Assembly (NCBI RefSeq): GCF_905171775.1
Contig: NC_053501.1
Coordinates: forward strand, 18,699,254 to 18,763,253
DNA: 64,000 nt
Reading direction: 5' to 3'
Origin: Rana temporaria
Taxonomy: Eukaryota > Chordata > Amphibia > Anura > Ranidae
In this document: one piece after another, positions 44,700 through 56,200 of the stretch
Layout of the letters: every line of letters starts with the position of its first letter
Position numbering within the stretch: the first letter of the stretch is position 1
Made by a program: the position numbers and the translations under genes
The notes under the pieces: model-generated
Seen by the model: only the letters and a program-made list of their open reading frames with translations
Databases searched by the model: none
What the model was told of the DNA's origin: nothing

Positions 44700-45110
44700 A
44701 AAATATTAACCATGTGCTTACAGGGGACTTTCACCCTCTTCCTGCCCAGGCCCATTTTCAGCTTTCAGCGCAGTCACACGTTGAATGACAATTGCACGGT
44801 CATGCAACACTGAACCCGTATGAAATGTGTATCTTTTTTTTGAGGCAGAGCTTTCTTTTGGCGGTATTTAATCATTACTGTGTTTTTTTTATTTTTTTTG
44901 CTAAACAAATGAAAAATTACTGACATTTTGGGGGGAAAAAAAGTTTTAGTTTTGGTTATAAAACTTTGCAAATAAGTAATTTTTCTCCTACACTGATGTG
45001 TGCTGATGAGGCTGAACTGATATGCTACACTGATGGGCACTGATAAGGAGGCACTAATGAGGCTACACTGATATGTGGCAAGTAATGACATAACATGGAC
45101 TTTTTAGGCA
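44700..45110. mobile_element. CCACTTCCTGCCCAG-type TTAA MITE fragment
   Basis: 'ttcctgcccaggccc', 'cagctttcagcgc' and 'gagctttcttttggcggta' match the element around 51220-51370 and, in reverse, 14000-14280. The tail has 'ctacactgatgggcactgat' type short repeats. Confidence 0.6.
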
Positions 45111-45589
45111 TACCAGTACACAATGTAAAATGAAAATATCTTCAATACATAATATATACAAAAAAAAGATAATTTAGCTTAAAATCCCGCTTATGTGTAC
45201 TGCCTATATGATAAAGTATTAGCCACTCATATATCAAATCATTGCACTTCATAGAAGATTGAAATATTGATATACGGTGTAGTAAACTAAATTCCAGAGT
45301 GCTTGATGTACTGTAGATTTGTGGTGTACTGTAACTTGTTTTTCTCTAGATGGGGTAAGTGCTGGGAGGCCGACCAACTGCAAAACCCCCAAGGGGGTGC
45401 AGTGAGTGACCCTGCAGGTGGAGGGGGTGCCACCGGCCAACCGGGAGGGTTTTGCTTGCTGCCCCCCCTCCTCCCCCCCAAAAAAAACACCAGCCGCCAC
45501 TGGGATCAAGTGAGGATTCCAGTAATTATAAGGGAAGGCAAGGGGGCATACAGCTACCTAAACATTTATTTTGTTACCTTAAAGCGGAG
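45111..45589. other. Intronic DNA, no gene seen
   Basis: Includes a G/C-rich patch near 45400-45500 that may be a hAT remnant. Not coding. Confidence 0.4.
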
Positions 45590-45593
45590 TTCC

Positions 45594-46037
45594 ACCTAAA
45601 AATGGAACTTCCGCTTAACCCACTCCTCGCCCCCTTACATGCCACATTTGGCATGTAATATTTTTGGGGGGGGAGTGGGGGCTTCAGGAGAAGGGGACTT
45701 CCTGTCCCACTTCCTCCTTCCACCGAGGGGCTGGAAAGGCGATTAGCTTAATCGCCTTCTTGCAGCCCCTCCCTGTAGGCGAGCGCCTGTCCAATCGGAC
45801 GGCGCCGCTCGCGCATGCGCAGTGGGTGCCCGGCCGTGAAGCCGAAAGCTGTCACTGCCGGGTACCCACACTAGGAATGAAGACGCCGGCCGGCGAGGGG
45901 GGGGCGAGGAGCGGAGCCCCGGCCAGCGCGTTGCTGGAGCCGTGGAGCAGGTAAGTGTCTGTTTATTAAAAGCCAGCAGCTACACTTTTTGTAGCTGCTG
46001 ACTTTTAATAAACTTAAAAAAAGGCTGGAACTCCCCT
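45594..46037. mobile_element. TTAA MITE (AGCGGAGTTCCACC family)
   Basis: TTAA at 45590-45593 and 46038-46041, with ends AGCGGAGTTCCACC and GGCTGGAACTCCCCT. A 'gtcagcagctac' type hairpin (45966-46010) lies near the right end, as in the element at 35323-36234. GC-rich core. Confidence 0.8.
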
Positions 46038-46041
46038 TTAA

Positions 46042-47120
46042 TGCAAGGAATGCATAAAAGTAAAAAATGTTTAGGCTTTGGAAGTGCTTTAATTTGTTGC
46101 ACAATATACTGTGCATATACTGTGTAGATAGATAGCTATATCATTGCATGTGCAATATAGGTCCACATATGTACGTGTGTAATAGAAAAAAATACATAAC
46201 TGCATTTCCATTAAGACCTTCGCACTTTTCGCCGCCAGCTACACAACCTATAAATAGCAAGAAATTGCACACATCTATTTTCAACTTTGCCCATTATTGT
46301 GTGAGATGGAAAGTTTTATATTCAAAGGGAGACAGAGAAAAGGAAATCCTATCTTGATGAAAGCGCGGGTGTCACTCGCTCAGAGTTCAACATGAACTGG
46401 AAGGCAAATGTTCTAATAGTTTGAAGTCATTTCCATCCCATTCCGTAGGAGAATTCATCATATGCATACACACAGCCTTGTCTCCACACTTGTAATATGC
46501 ACTGACCAGTCTCGGGTGAAATTGAGAACACGCTACAGTTTTTCCTCTCCCCGCTCAGCTCATATTCAGATGCATGTAACCAATGAAGTGTGACATTGTA
46601 TTTCATCAACGCCTACAAGTGCACTGTACAACTCTCTGAAAATACATTTATTGAGAAGCAGCGGCTTAGATCAAAATGAGGATGATGCGAGTCCTATCGG
46701 CATACAAACAAGAAATGGAGGAGGAGCAGGCAACGTAGGTCATTTGATGGTTCATTGACATTAAAGGTGAATGCTGCTCCAGATATAAAACTGGTGGTAA
46801 AACCTCCTTAAAAGAAGAGGAGTTGAAATTGGGGATTTGTTTTCAAGATGCAAATTTCACGGCTGTAATCCTAATCCTTGTTTCTTTATATCTAATCAGG
46901 AATAAATATGAGCATAGCTGGTGTCCCATGTGTATGCTTGTTTGAAGTCATTGACCCATGTTGTGAAGGGAGGATAAAGAAAACAAACCTGGTGTCAGGA
47001 CCTGAATTACCTGCTGGTGGCACTGTGCTTTCCAGAGTGGAAAGTTGTAGTTCCACCAGCAGGTGTCTCCCAGCAGCCAACAGTTCCCAGTAATCAGCTC
47101 CACTTGGTGTTGGCTACTGG
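46042..47120. other. Apparently unique intronic DNA
   Basis: No repeat ends or exon recognised. A 'ctgctggtgg' / 'ccaccagcag' inverted pair lies at about 47011-47062. Confidence 0.4.
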
Positions 47121-47121
47121 G

Positions 47122-47345
47122 AGGGTACTTAAAGTGCTACTAAACCCACCACAGTAAAATCTGTCTGTATATGCAGCATAGAATGCTTGTTACACTCACT
47201 GTGGAACTTAAGGAGATAATCCTCTGCATTGTATAAAAGGGCTGTTATCCTGTATGCTAGCTAACACAGGCAGAGTAGCCGACCTGCATATGCTCAGTTG
47301 TGTCTTTTATGCTGGAGAGAACATTTACTTGTTCTCAGAGCTAGC
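47122..47345. mobile_element. TTAA-type MITE fragment
   Basis: 'cTTAAAGTGCTACTAAACCC' matches the left end of the fragment at 6866. The right side is not delimited. Confidence 0.45.
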
Positions 47346-47349
47346 CAGT

Positions 47350-47485
47350 AGTGTTGCTCACGAATATTCGCATTGCGAATATTCGTTACGAATATGGCAT
47401 ATTCGAATATTCGCGAATAACTCGAATTTCGCGGCCAATATTCGCTATTCCGAATATTCGTGATTTTTCAATTTTATTTTTAAAA
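47350..47485. repeat. CGAATATTCG palindrome cluster
   Basis: Ten or so overlapping copies of CGAATATT, TTCGCGAA and GAATATTCG occur within 120 bp. It resembles a frog dispersed repeat end ('gttgctcacgaatattcg'). Non-coding. Confidence 0.7.
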
Positions 47486-49780
47486 CATATCACATCCTAG
47501 TGATCTCCATCGACGTCTAAAAGCATTGCTGGTATGATTAGAGACCCTGGGCCGAGTAGCTAAGCTGAGGTGATCCTTTTACGGTCAATCGAAACGTACG
47601 TCGGAGGCGGCCCTGGTCACGTGACGCCCCCCCGCTCTGGTGAGCTGACAGGAAGGAGTTGATGGTGGAACTACGGCGGTGGTATCTGATCCCTGCAACC
47701 CAAATTTGAACCGCAGATTGTCGGTAACAGGCCTGCAGTCCCAGTGCCGGGTAGGCACTTTAAAGTAAGAGGCCATTTGGCTTTCCGTGTTTTATATTGT
47801 TTTTACTATTAAAACGTTATTACGCTATTGGCGTCTACCGGTTTTTTCTTTGCATATTCCCCCTATCTGGAACGCCTGGAAACGAGATTCAATAGTCCAT
47901 ATCCATGTGTGTGTAGGCACAATCCTGCACTGGCCCGTATGACTATCTTTTTAAGTAAAGTGGTCAACAGGCTCTGGTAAGAGCATTTTATATACAAAGC
48001 ACCTTGGGTGGAAATAAGTGAACTCTGAAAAGTATGGTGGTGGCATTTTCTACTTTTCTCCACTAGGAAGATCACAACAATTATCAAGATTCGTTCTGGC
48101 TTTCTATGCATGTTATTGGGACTCTATTCTTTGGTTTTCAACTCAGTGAACTTTAGTGTTTTTTTCTGATTGACACTGCAGAGGAATCTGCCTATCCATG
48201 CACGTTTGCATGGGACATTTTTGTTGTATATTGATTTATATCCTCTATGTTCCTGAAACCACTGTTCACACATGTTTTGGAAACTAATGTATTCGTTTTT
48301 ATTATTTATTTATTTATTGTTGCACATTGCTGTGTGGTAATCCACATATCACAATCACTATTGTGTGGTTGAGCGCCCTCTACCTTTTATTTTTTCATGT
48401 TTAGCTACTCCCATGAATCTTGAGCAGAAGACATGATCCCACATTGTGACATAAATTGTGTCACAACCCTGCCAGGACCTACTTGTTGAAGGCAGTGAGC
48501 AGAGAATATGATAAATGTCTAGCCTGACAGATGAGATCCCCAGCTGGGAGGGACTTTTTTTTAGGACTGTGTTGCACAGAGCCAATTAAAGAGAAAGTGT
48601 CCATTGACAACAGAATACTTACGTGGATGATTGTATTCTCTGGAGAATTGGGCTGCTTTTCGAACTTGGTACTACAAGACTTGGCTGTGCGCGGCTCCCT
48701 ATGGTGAGGCACCAGCATTTGATGCTCAGAGAGTGACTGAGCATACAAAGTTCCAATTGTTTTGGATAAAACTCCTCAGCGCTCATCCTGTGTCATATTC
48801 GTGTGTCTGCTGCCATCTCCCTTGTCACACAAGCCCCCAGATATTTCAAGCTTCTCATTGTACACCATAAAAGCCTGTGCATGCATAATGGAGCAAACCA
48901 CTATTTATTAAAGAGAATTTCCAGCTTATACCATGCTGTTTCCAAATAATATAAAAGCCTCAGAGATTCCAAACTGCAAAAATATATCGGGTAGCTGAGC
49001 ACAGCTGTAGGAAGAACAAAGGAGGACATACTGTATGAGAAGAATTACACAACAGGGACGCTTTCATATTATCTTCAGGTTTGGCCTCAGAACTGATGAA
49101 CTCTGCCTCACCCAACAGCCCACATCCGGCAGCCTGAAATGTGGTAATGTATAAAAACCAACTCATCATTTTTTTTCTTTTCTCTGGTTAGTAGCTCTCC
49201 AAAGACTCAGCAAGCAGAGTAAGTGAACTTGCTAAGCGGTCAGGGTTAGGATGTCCATCTAAAAAACACAAATTCTTTCATCGTGAACGACAATGGAAAC
49301 CCAGGCTCTACAGGAATTAGTATCCTCGTCGTTTAAACTCAAACTCTAGTGAAAACTTTTCTCTTAGTTTTGAATAAATGAGGAAAGGGTTTGAAAATCT
49401 CTACAAGTTTCCCCTAACTTGCTGCCACAAAAATACCACACACTAAAGTTGGAAGTGGGAGAAGGTCTCCCCAATGGAATTCTAGACAGAAACAGAGACC
49501 TCAAAGTGGTTCTAATGATTATTGTGCAAAAAACTAGTAAACTTTAATTTTTTTATTTTTTTTCCTTGTGTCTTAGCTGGAGATTTCCCCTTCACTAACT
49601 GTTGCTGTGACATGACAGGGAAGTCCAACTTCCCAACATATTATATATAGGGTTTTTATGCCTTCTTCTGGATCAACTGGGTAAATGAATGTGTATTAGG
49701 AGGTTTTCGATACATTTTAACTTAACTACGAATTATTACTCAGTAAGACAGGACCAAGAGCTGCAATTGTCTTAAGGCAG
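47486..49780. other. Intronic DNA, no gene seen
   Basis: Several short open frames without domains. The block 47500-47780 is more GC-rich and may be an unrecognised repeat. No splice-bounded exon recognised. Confidence 0.35.
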
Positions 49781-49782
49781 AG

Positions 49783-49925
49783 GTCCACATTCCCCAACCC
49801 CTGGACCATGGGCTGGTGATGTTTGGGACCTGTTAGGAACTGGACAGCACAGGCCACACAGCAGAAGGTAAAAAATTGTTTCCCACAAAACTGGTCCCTG
49901 GTGCCATAAAGGGTGGGGACCGCTA
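49783..49925. mobile_element. Small hAT-like remnant
   Basis: 'ccccaacccctggaccatgg' at the left and 'ggtggggaccgct' at the right are imperfect inverted ends around 'cctgttaggaactgg' and 'aaactggtccctggtgcc'. These words are shared with a widespread vertebrate hAT MITE. Confidence 0.6.
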
Positions 49926-50685
49926 GCTTGCACAGGTAGATCATTTATCGGTCATTGTTGCACCAGGCAAAACACTATACTACCTATAATGAATGATATT
50001 TCTATTGTATGTTGCAAGATGTCCCTATATAAATGGTTCAGTATTTACTGTAGTATTTCCCTCCAGGGCAGAAACGAGACCAAAATTACCATCATGAAAG
50101 GGATTCAATCCAGCTGCAACCTGGTAGCGTTTCAAATTTTTTTTTTTTTTTTAAAGATTTGAAGATATTGTAGAGAATTGTGCAAGTAGTATCAAAGTTG
50201 CACTAACCAGCTTGAAAAATGTTTTAAGCTATAAATATCCTCTCTGGAAATATTCCTCATTCTCCACTATATCGTCCCCTTACCTCAAACTGGTTTAGTT
50301 TTACTTTATTTTTCTTACAAACAAGTTTAACCAATCAAATCAAGGGTCATCTGAGATAGTTAGGAATATAACTTAATCTCCAGATAACGCCAAGCCAATT
50401 AGCAGGTACTTGGCCCTGGAATAGTTCATTAATTTCTCTTAACTATTTTAGGACCCGCTATCTTCTTCCATTTTTGCTATAACTAAATATTACCTTTTAT
50501 ATTCTCCTATCTTGATTATATATGATTGTTATTGATGATAGCTAGAATAACATCACTAAATTGTTATAACTACTGTAAATAATTGTTGGCAGAGACAACA
50601 AAGCTCAAAAAAGTCACCAAAAATATTAGAAGCTGGAGGCTAACCAAAACAAAACTACCAGATTTGGATAAACACTGCCTTTAAC
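49926..50685. other. AT-rich intronic DNA, no gene seen
   Basis: No repeat termini or coding content identified. Confidence 0.5.
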
Positions 50686-51450
50686 CACTTCCTTACTGGG
50701 CACTTAAAGCGGTGGTTCACCCTCCTTAACATCATTATAGCATTACATTCGGCATCGTAGCGCGAGCTACAGTATGCCGGTCTTACATTTTTTATCCCCG
50801 TACTCACTGTGCTATTGATCATTGAAGATTCCGACTCCCGCGGGGAATGGGCGTGCCTATGGAGAGGGAGGATGATTGACAGCCGGCTCTGGCACGTCAC
50901 GCTCCCCGAAGACAGCCGGAGTAGGTCTCGGCTCTTCACGGCGCCTGCGCACAGGCTATGCGCAGGCGCCGTGAAGAGCCAAGCCTATTTCGGCTATTTC
51001 CGGAGAAGCGTGACGTGCCAGGGCCGGCCGTCAATCACCTTCTCTCACCATAGGAACGCCCATTCCCCGGAATCTTCAATGTGGAATAGCACAGTGAGTA
51101 CGGGGATAAAAAATGTAAGACCGGCATACTGTAGCTCGCGCTACGATGCCGAATGTAATGCTAGAATAAAAATTTTTTTTTTTTTTTTTAATAGGGTGAA
51201 CCCCCGCTTTAAACCCCCTTCCTGCCCAGACCAATTTTCAGCTTTCAGCGCTGACGCATTTTGAATGACAATTGCGCGGTCATACAACACTTTACCCAAA
51301 TTATATTTTTATCATGTTTTTCCCCACAAATAGAGCTTTCTTTTGGTGGTATTTGATCAACTCTGCGGTTTTTATTTTTTGCGCTATAAATAAAAAAAAA
51401 CAGAGCATTTAAAAAAAAACACAATATTTTTTTACTTTTTGTTATAATAA
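50686..51450. mobile_element. CCACTTCC-type TTAA MITE split by a younger element
   Basis: 'ccacttccttactgggcac' (50686-50703) and 'accccccttcctgcccagacc' words after 51212 belong to the older family also seen at 44700. The younger MITE sits between them at TTAA. Confidence 0.6.
50708..51208. mobile_element. TTAA MITE, full-length palindrome
   Basis: Exact TTAA on each side (50704-50707 and 51209-51212), with ends AGCGGTGGTTCACCCT and AGGGTGAACCCCCGCT. Both halves are inverted copies over most of their length (centre near 50952, 'ggcgcctgcgcacaggctat'), so the whole element folds back. Likely piggyBac- or Kolobok-mobilised. Confidence 0.88.
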
Positions 51451-51504
51451 TATACTTTCTAATATAGAAAGCATGTTATAGTGGATTTGTATTGTGCAGC
51501 ATTG

Positions 51505-51835
51505 TGACTGGTGGTGTATTTGGGTACTGCAGAATTTTCTTTTCTTTTTTGGTGCGTAACCTCTGCTACACACAGTGACAAACGTTACTGGAAATAAAGT
51601 TTTATAACTGGTGCGATAAACCAGTGGCCCCCCAAAACGACAGATTGAAGTGGGGTGTTATATAAAAAAATGCTTTCATAATAGTGTATTTGGGTACTGC
51701 AGAATTGTTGCCTCTTTTGCTGCGTTACCTCTGCTACACACAGTGACAAACGTTACTGAAAAAAGTTTTATAACTGGTGCGATAAACCAGTGGCTCCCCA
51801 AAACGACAGATTGAAGTGGGGTGTTATATACCTTC
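51505..51835. repeat. Two-copy direct repeat of about 155-175 bp
   Basis: 51511-51665 and about 51682-51832 share 'gtgtatttgggtactgcagaa', 'gtgacaaacgttactg' and 'ggtgcgataaaccagtgg' with small indels. Confidence 0.85.
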
Positions 51836-51879
51836 TTCCACATATAATGCGCTTCTCTAGAGACCTTTGTCACAGGGTC

Positions 51880-52188
51880 ATTTAAAAAAGGACAGGCAGA
51901 GGAAGAGGCAGGCCCTTGCGCAGGGGTGGTAGGGGTAGGGCAGGAGCACCAGACCGTAGCCAAAGTGGGAAGTGGCACAAGGTGTGTTCTATTACATCAA
52001 AGGATGCACCAGACTTGGTTCAGTGGCTCACCACCAACACCACCACCACCATATACCCTCCGCTTGAGTCACAGGAATTATTTTCCGATCCATCAGAAGA
52101 CATTTCGGATGCGCAGCCATTCTTGGCATTGGATCAGGAAGAGGAGGTAGCAACAGCCGCCACTCAGCAGTCTGACGGCATCACGTGA
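51880..52188 (+). pseudogene. Unknown ORF fragment, Arg/Gly-rich then acidic
   Basis: An open frame encodes GRGRGRPLRRGGRGRAG, then a mixed segment with KWHKVCSITSKDAPDLVQW, then an acidic stretch (QPFLALDQEEEVATA), and ends at 52188. The amino-acid order looks like true coding sequence and not chance, perhaps the N-terminus of a transposon protein. I do not recognise the family, and no start or downstream domain was found. Confidence 0.45.
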
Positions 52189-52497
52189 CACGCCGGGCAA
52201 ATAAATAGCAGGTCGTCCAGGGACGTCAAAACCCGGCACTTGAGAGCCGCGCTGTGGACGTCTTTCGTAGTTAAAGAAGATCTTCATCCCCCCATCCATT
52301 TTATTTAACATCTGTTTACATGGATGCAGGTCCTGCACAGTTAAAGTGGATGTAAACCCTCCATACACCCAGTGAAGTGAACAGCCTCAGATGATACACC
52401 GAGATTAACCAAATCTCCCTACATAGGTTTTATATGTATATCTGATGTCTTCACATTTATATACTGTTTGGAAAGTTGAGATCCTGTTTTTTTTTTT

Positions 52498-53247
52498 GTA
52501 TAATCAGTTTTATTGTTTTTCCAACACATAAATCACATACATACATTTACCAGGAAGTTGCATAGTGAACGAAATGGCGACCACGCAGGGTCTCATAGAC
52601 TGTAAGGTGCCCCTTGGGGGTCAGTGAACATGCAGTACATTGACAAACAGCGCCAAAATAGCAGGCAACAACTGGGTGTCTCGTGTAGTAGTCTCCCCTA
52701 AAGGCAGTGCAATTGTCTATTGTGCAGTATGGGGTCGGGTTGCTGCGTCTGCTCTTTATGAAATATCTGGGAGAAGCCCCTGCTCGCGGGCAGGGCGGGG
52801 GGAGGGGGGCCCAGGGGCCTCCAGCTGTCCACCCCCCACCGCCGCCCACGCCACAGGCGCCCCCCCACAAGGCATGGGGACCAGCCACGAGGCTATCCTC
52901 GTTCCCCTGACATCAGGGGACGGCCCCGTCATCCCCAGAGTTTTGTAATTCCAGCCCTGTGCCCGACCCCTCAATTGACCCCTTGGTCGGTAGCGCCATT
53001 ATTAACACAACATATTAACTGATATTCCTGGGCAAAACAGGGTAGACTGGGGAGAAAGGGAAAAAGCAGGGAGGGGGAGGGAGGGGTAGAGTAAGAAAAA
53101 AGACAGACAAAGACAGTCCAGGTGTACTTGCGATTTCTCAAGGTGCTGCTAGCTTCCACACGCCGGGCCCGGCATTGTGGGGAGAAGTCTCCTCAGATAG
53201 TTCCTCTTCATCCAGCACAGCCAAACACATGGGCATGGGGCTCGTTC
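52498..53247 (-). other. LINE 3' untranslated region
   Basis: It follows the ORF2 stop and contains a C/G-rich patch around 52790-52870. It ends with AATAAA about 12 bases before the A-tract. Open frames on either strand here are not conserved-looking. Confidence 0.75.
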
Positions 53248-56200
53248 CTATTCTTGTACTAATCTGCGGGCCTTAAGGGAGGGATCTGATAGTTCTAATA
53301 AAGCGATATCCAAGCTAGAAGGGACAAAAGTGGGGTTGGTAGTGTAATCCGACCAGGGGGCCCATATGGTGTTGAATCGTTCACGTGTGTCACGGCAGGT
53401 CGCTATCCAGTCCTCCGCTTCTCTGACTGCATTCACCCCAGCGATCCATTCCCCCCTTGTAGGGATTCTGGATGTTTTCCAGTGAACCGGCAGTAGACGC
53501 CTCGCCGCATTAAGCAGGTGAGGTAGCATGCACTTCTTGTACTGTTGGATGGGGATCGTGGGGACATGCAGCAGGAAGTGTTTCGGAGAGAGAGGGATCT
53601 CCACCCCGGTCACTACTTTGATCTGATCCCGTATGTCTTCCCAGAAGGGTCTGACCAAGGGGCAGTCCCACCAAATATGGAGCAGCGTTCCCCTGAGATT
53701 ACAACCCCGCCAGCACAACGGTGACATAGAAGTGTAAATATTAGCCAGGTCTGCTGGGACCCTATACCAACGGGACAAGAGCTTGAAATTCGTCTCCTGT
53801 GTTCTCGAGTCGATGGAGGACGAATGGGTCAATTGGTATAGATGGGTAAGTTGTGCCTCTGTAAATGTCGTCCCCAGGTCAGATTCCCACCGTCGTACAT
53901 AGGCAGGTCTAACCTGCGCCGTAGCTGAGGTAAGAAGACTGTATAGTTCTGACACTATGTGGGCGGTAGGGGCGTCGTCAGTAAACAACCGTTCAAATGG
54001 GGTAAGTGTTGAGGGGTCTCTAATATTGCGACCGTGGATCTCAAAAAAGTGGTGTAGTTGTCTGTATTTCCAGAAGTTCATACGGGAACCCTGTCTACCC
54101 ACTGGGAGCGCCTCATAGCTCAGGAGTTTGCCACCTCCCATAAGTTTCCCACAACTGGCGTTCCCATCATCCAACCACGATTCGAAGAAAGACATCTGCT
54201 CACCCGGGGGGAACCATTGGAAACCCCCCAGGGGGGCCAGAGGGGACACAGGGGGGGCCAAGTGAATCTCGGCGTTCGTCTTATCCCAGACTGTCAGAAC
54301 ATGAGACGTCAGAGGGGAGGTTGTGTCAGACAGCCCCCTGTGTTCCCTTGCCAACCACGGAGCGTAGGATAAGTTCCTGCCCGCCAGACTTTTTTCCAGG
54401 GGTACCCAGACCTTGGTATGGGTGTGAAAACGCCAGTTGAGGATCCTCTGTAGAGCTATTGCTCGATAGTACTGTTTAATATCAGGGACCCCTAGGCCTC
54501 CCGTTCGCTTTGAGCGCCGCAGTATCCTAAGCGCCACTCTAGGTTTACGTGCATTCCATATAAAAGCGGACATCATGCTGGAGATACGGTCAAAGAATTG
54601 TTTGGGTAAGGGGATCGGGAGCATTTGTAAGTAGAAAAGAATGCGCGGCAGTACAGTCATCTTTAAAATATTTACCCGACCTAGCCAAGTGAAGGCCGAT
54701 CGCGTCCATTTCAGGAGGTCACTTTTGACCGTGGCTAATAATGGGGCATAGTTAGCTAAATATAGGGTATCAAATCTGTCGGTCAACTGCACACCCAAGT
54801 AACGCATGGATGTCGTGGTCCAGGTGAAAGGGAAAGAGGCTCGGAGACCCGTGGCTAAGTGGGCGGGAAGATTAATGGGGAGAATCTCCGATTTTGACAT
54901 GTTGATTTTAAAATTGGACAGGGTCCCGAAGAGTTTCAATTCTCTCATCAGGTTAGGCAATGATATCGTCGGGTTCGATAGGTGGAAAAGAACATCGTCC
55001 GCGTATGCCGAGAGCTTATGCTCTGTGTGTCCAACCTGCAGGCCTGTAATGTCTGGGTTGGCTCGCACGGTCCGAAGCAGGGGTTCTAAAACTAAAGCGA
55101 ACAAGAGGGGTGACAGGGGGCACCCCTGTCTTGTACCATTTCTAATGGGGAATCTCGAGGATAGGGTTCCGTTTACTTTGACCTGAGCACAAGGTGTTGA
55201 ATAGAGGGACAGGATCATGCTCAGTAGTCGTGGGCCTAGACCGATCGATCGCAGGACCTCCGTCATATACGGCCAGTCCACACGATCGAAGGCCTTTTCG
55301 GCGTCAGTTGAAAGAATAATATAGGACGGGGAGGTTGGGCAGGTCCGGGCCCAGTGGATAAGTTGAACTGCTCTCAGGGAGTTATCTCTGGCTTCCCGAC
55401 CAACTATGAAGCCTGTCTGGTCAGGGTGCACGATTCCGGGTAGGAGGTGTTTGATCCTGTTCGCTAATACTTTTGCTAGGAGCTTAATGTCCAAATTAAG
55501 GAGGGAGATAGGGCGGTAGCTTTGGGGGACGGTGGGGTCCTTGCCCTCTTTGGGGATCACAGTAATGTGAGCAAGCAGAGCTTCTGAGGGGATGATTTTA
55601 CCCCCCGCTAAAGAGTTAAAATATTTGCACATAGGAGCCGCCAGATGGGAAAGGAAGGTCTTATAATATGCCTTACTAAACCCATCAGGGCCTGGGCTCT
55701 TCCCGTTAGGCAAGGACTCCACCGTGGCCCCGAGCTCTGTGGTGGTGATCGGGAGTTCTAGTGTCGCGGACTGGTCGTCTGTGAGTGGGGGGAGGTTAGC
55801 CGATTCAAGATACCGCTGAATCGCCTGTTGTCTGGTATTCTGCGTGTCGGGGGGAGTGTTGGAGCTCAGATTGTATAGGCTGGCGTAATAGTCTCGAAAC
55901 CCCGAAGCTATTGTGGAGGAGCGTACCGCCAATTCCCCTGAAGGAGTGCGCAGCTTCTGCACGTGGGATGTAGCCTGTTGTTTCCTAATTGCCTGTGCAA
56001 GCATTCGACCGCACTTGCTCCCGTGTTCATAGAATTTGTGGGATACGTAGCGGAATTGTTTACAGGTTTGGCGATCTAATAATCTTAAAAATAGTTCTCT
56101 CAATTCTGTCAGTTCTCTCAGAGCCTCGGGGGTGCCACTCGCCTTATGTTTTAACTCAGCCTTCCCCAGGGCAGTGTGTACCCTGAGAAAGTCTGCACCG

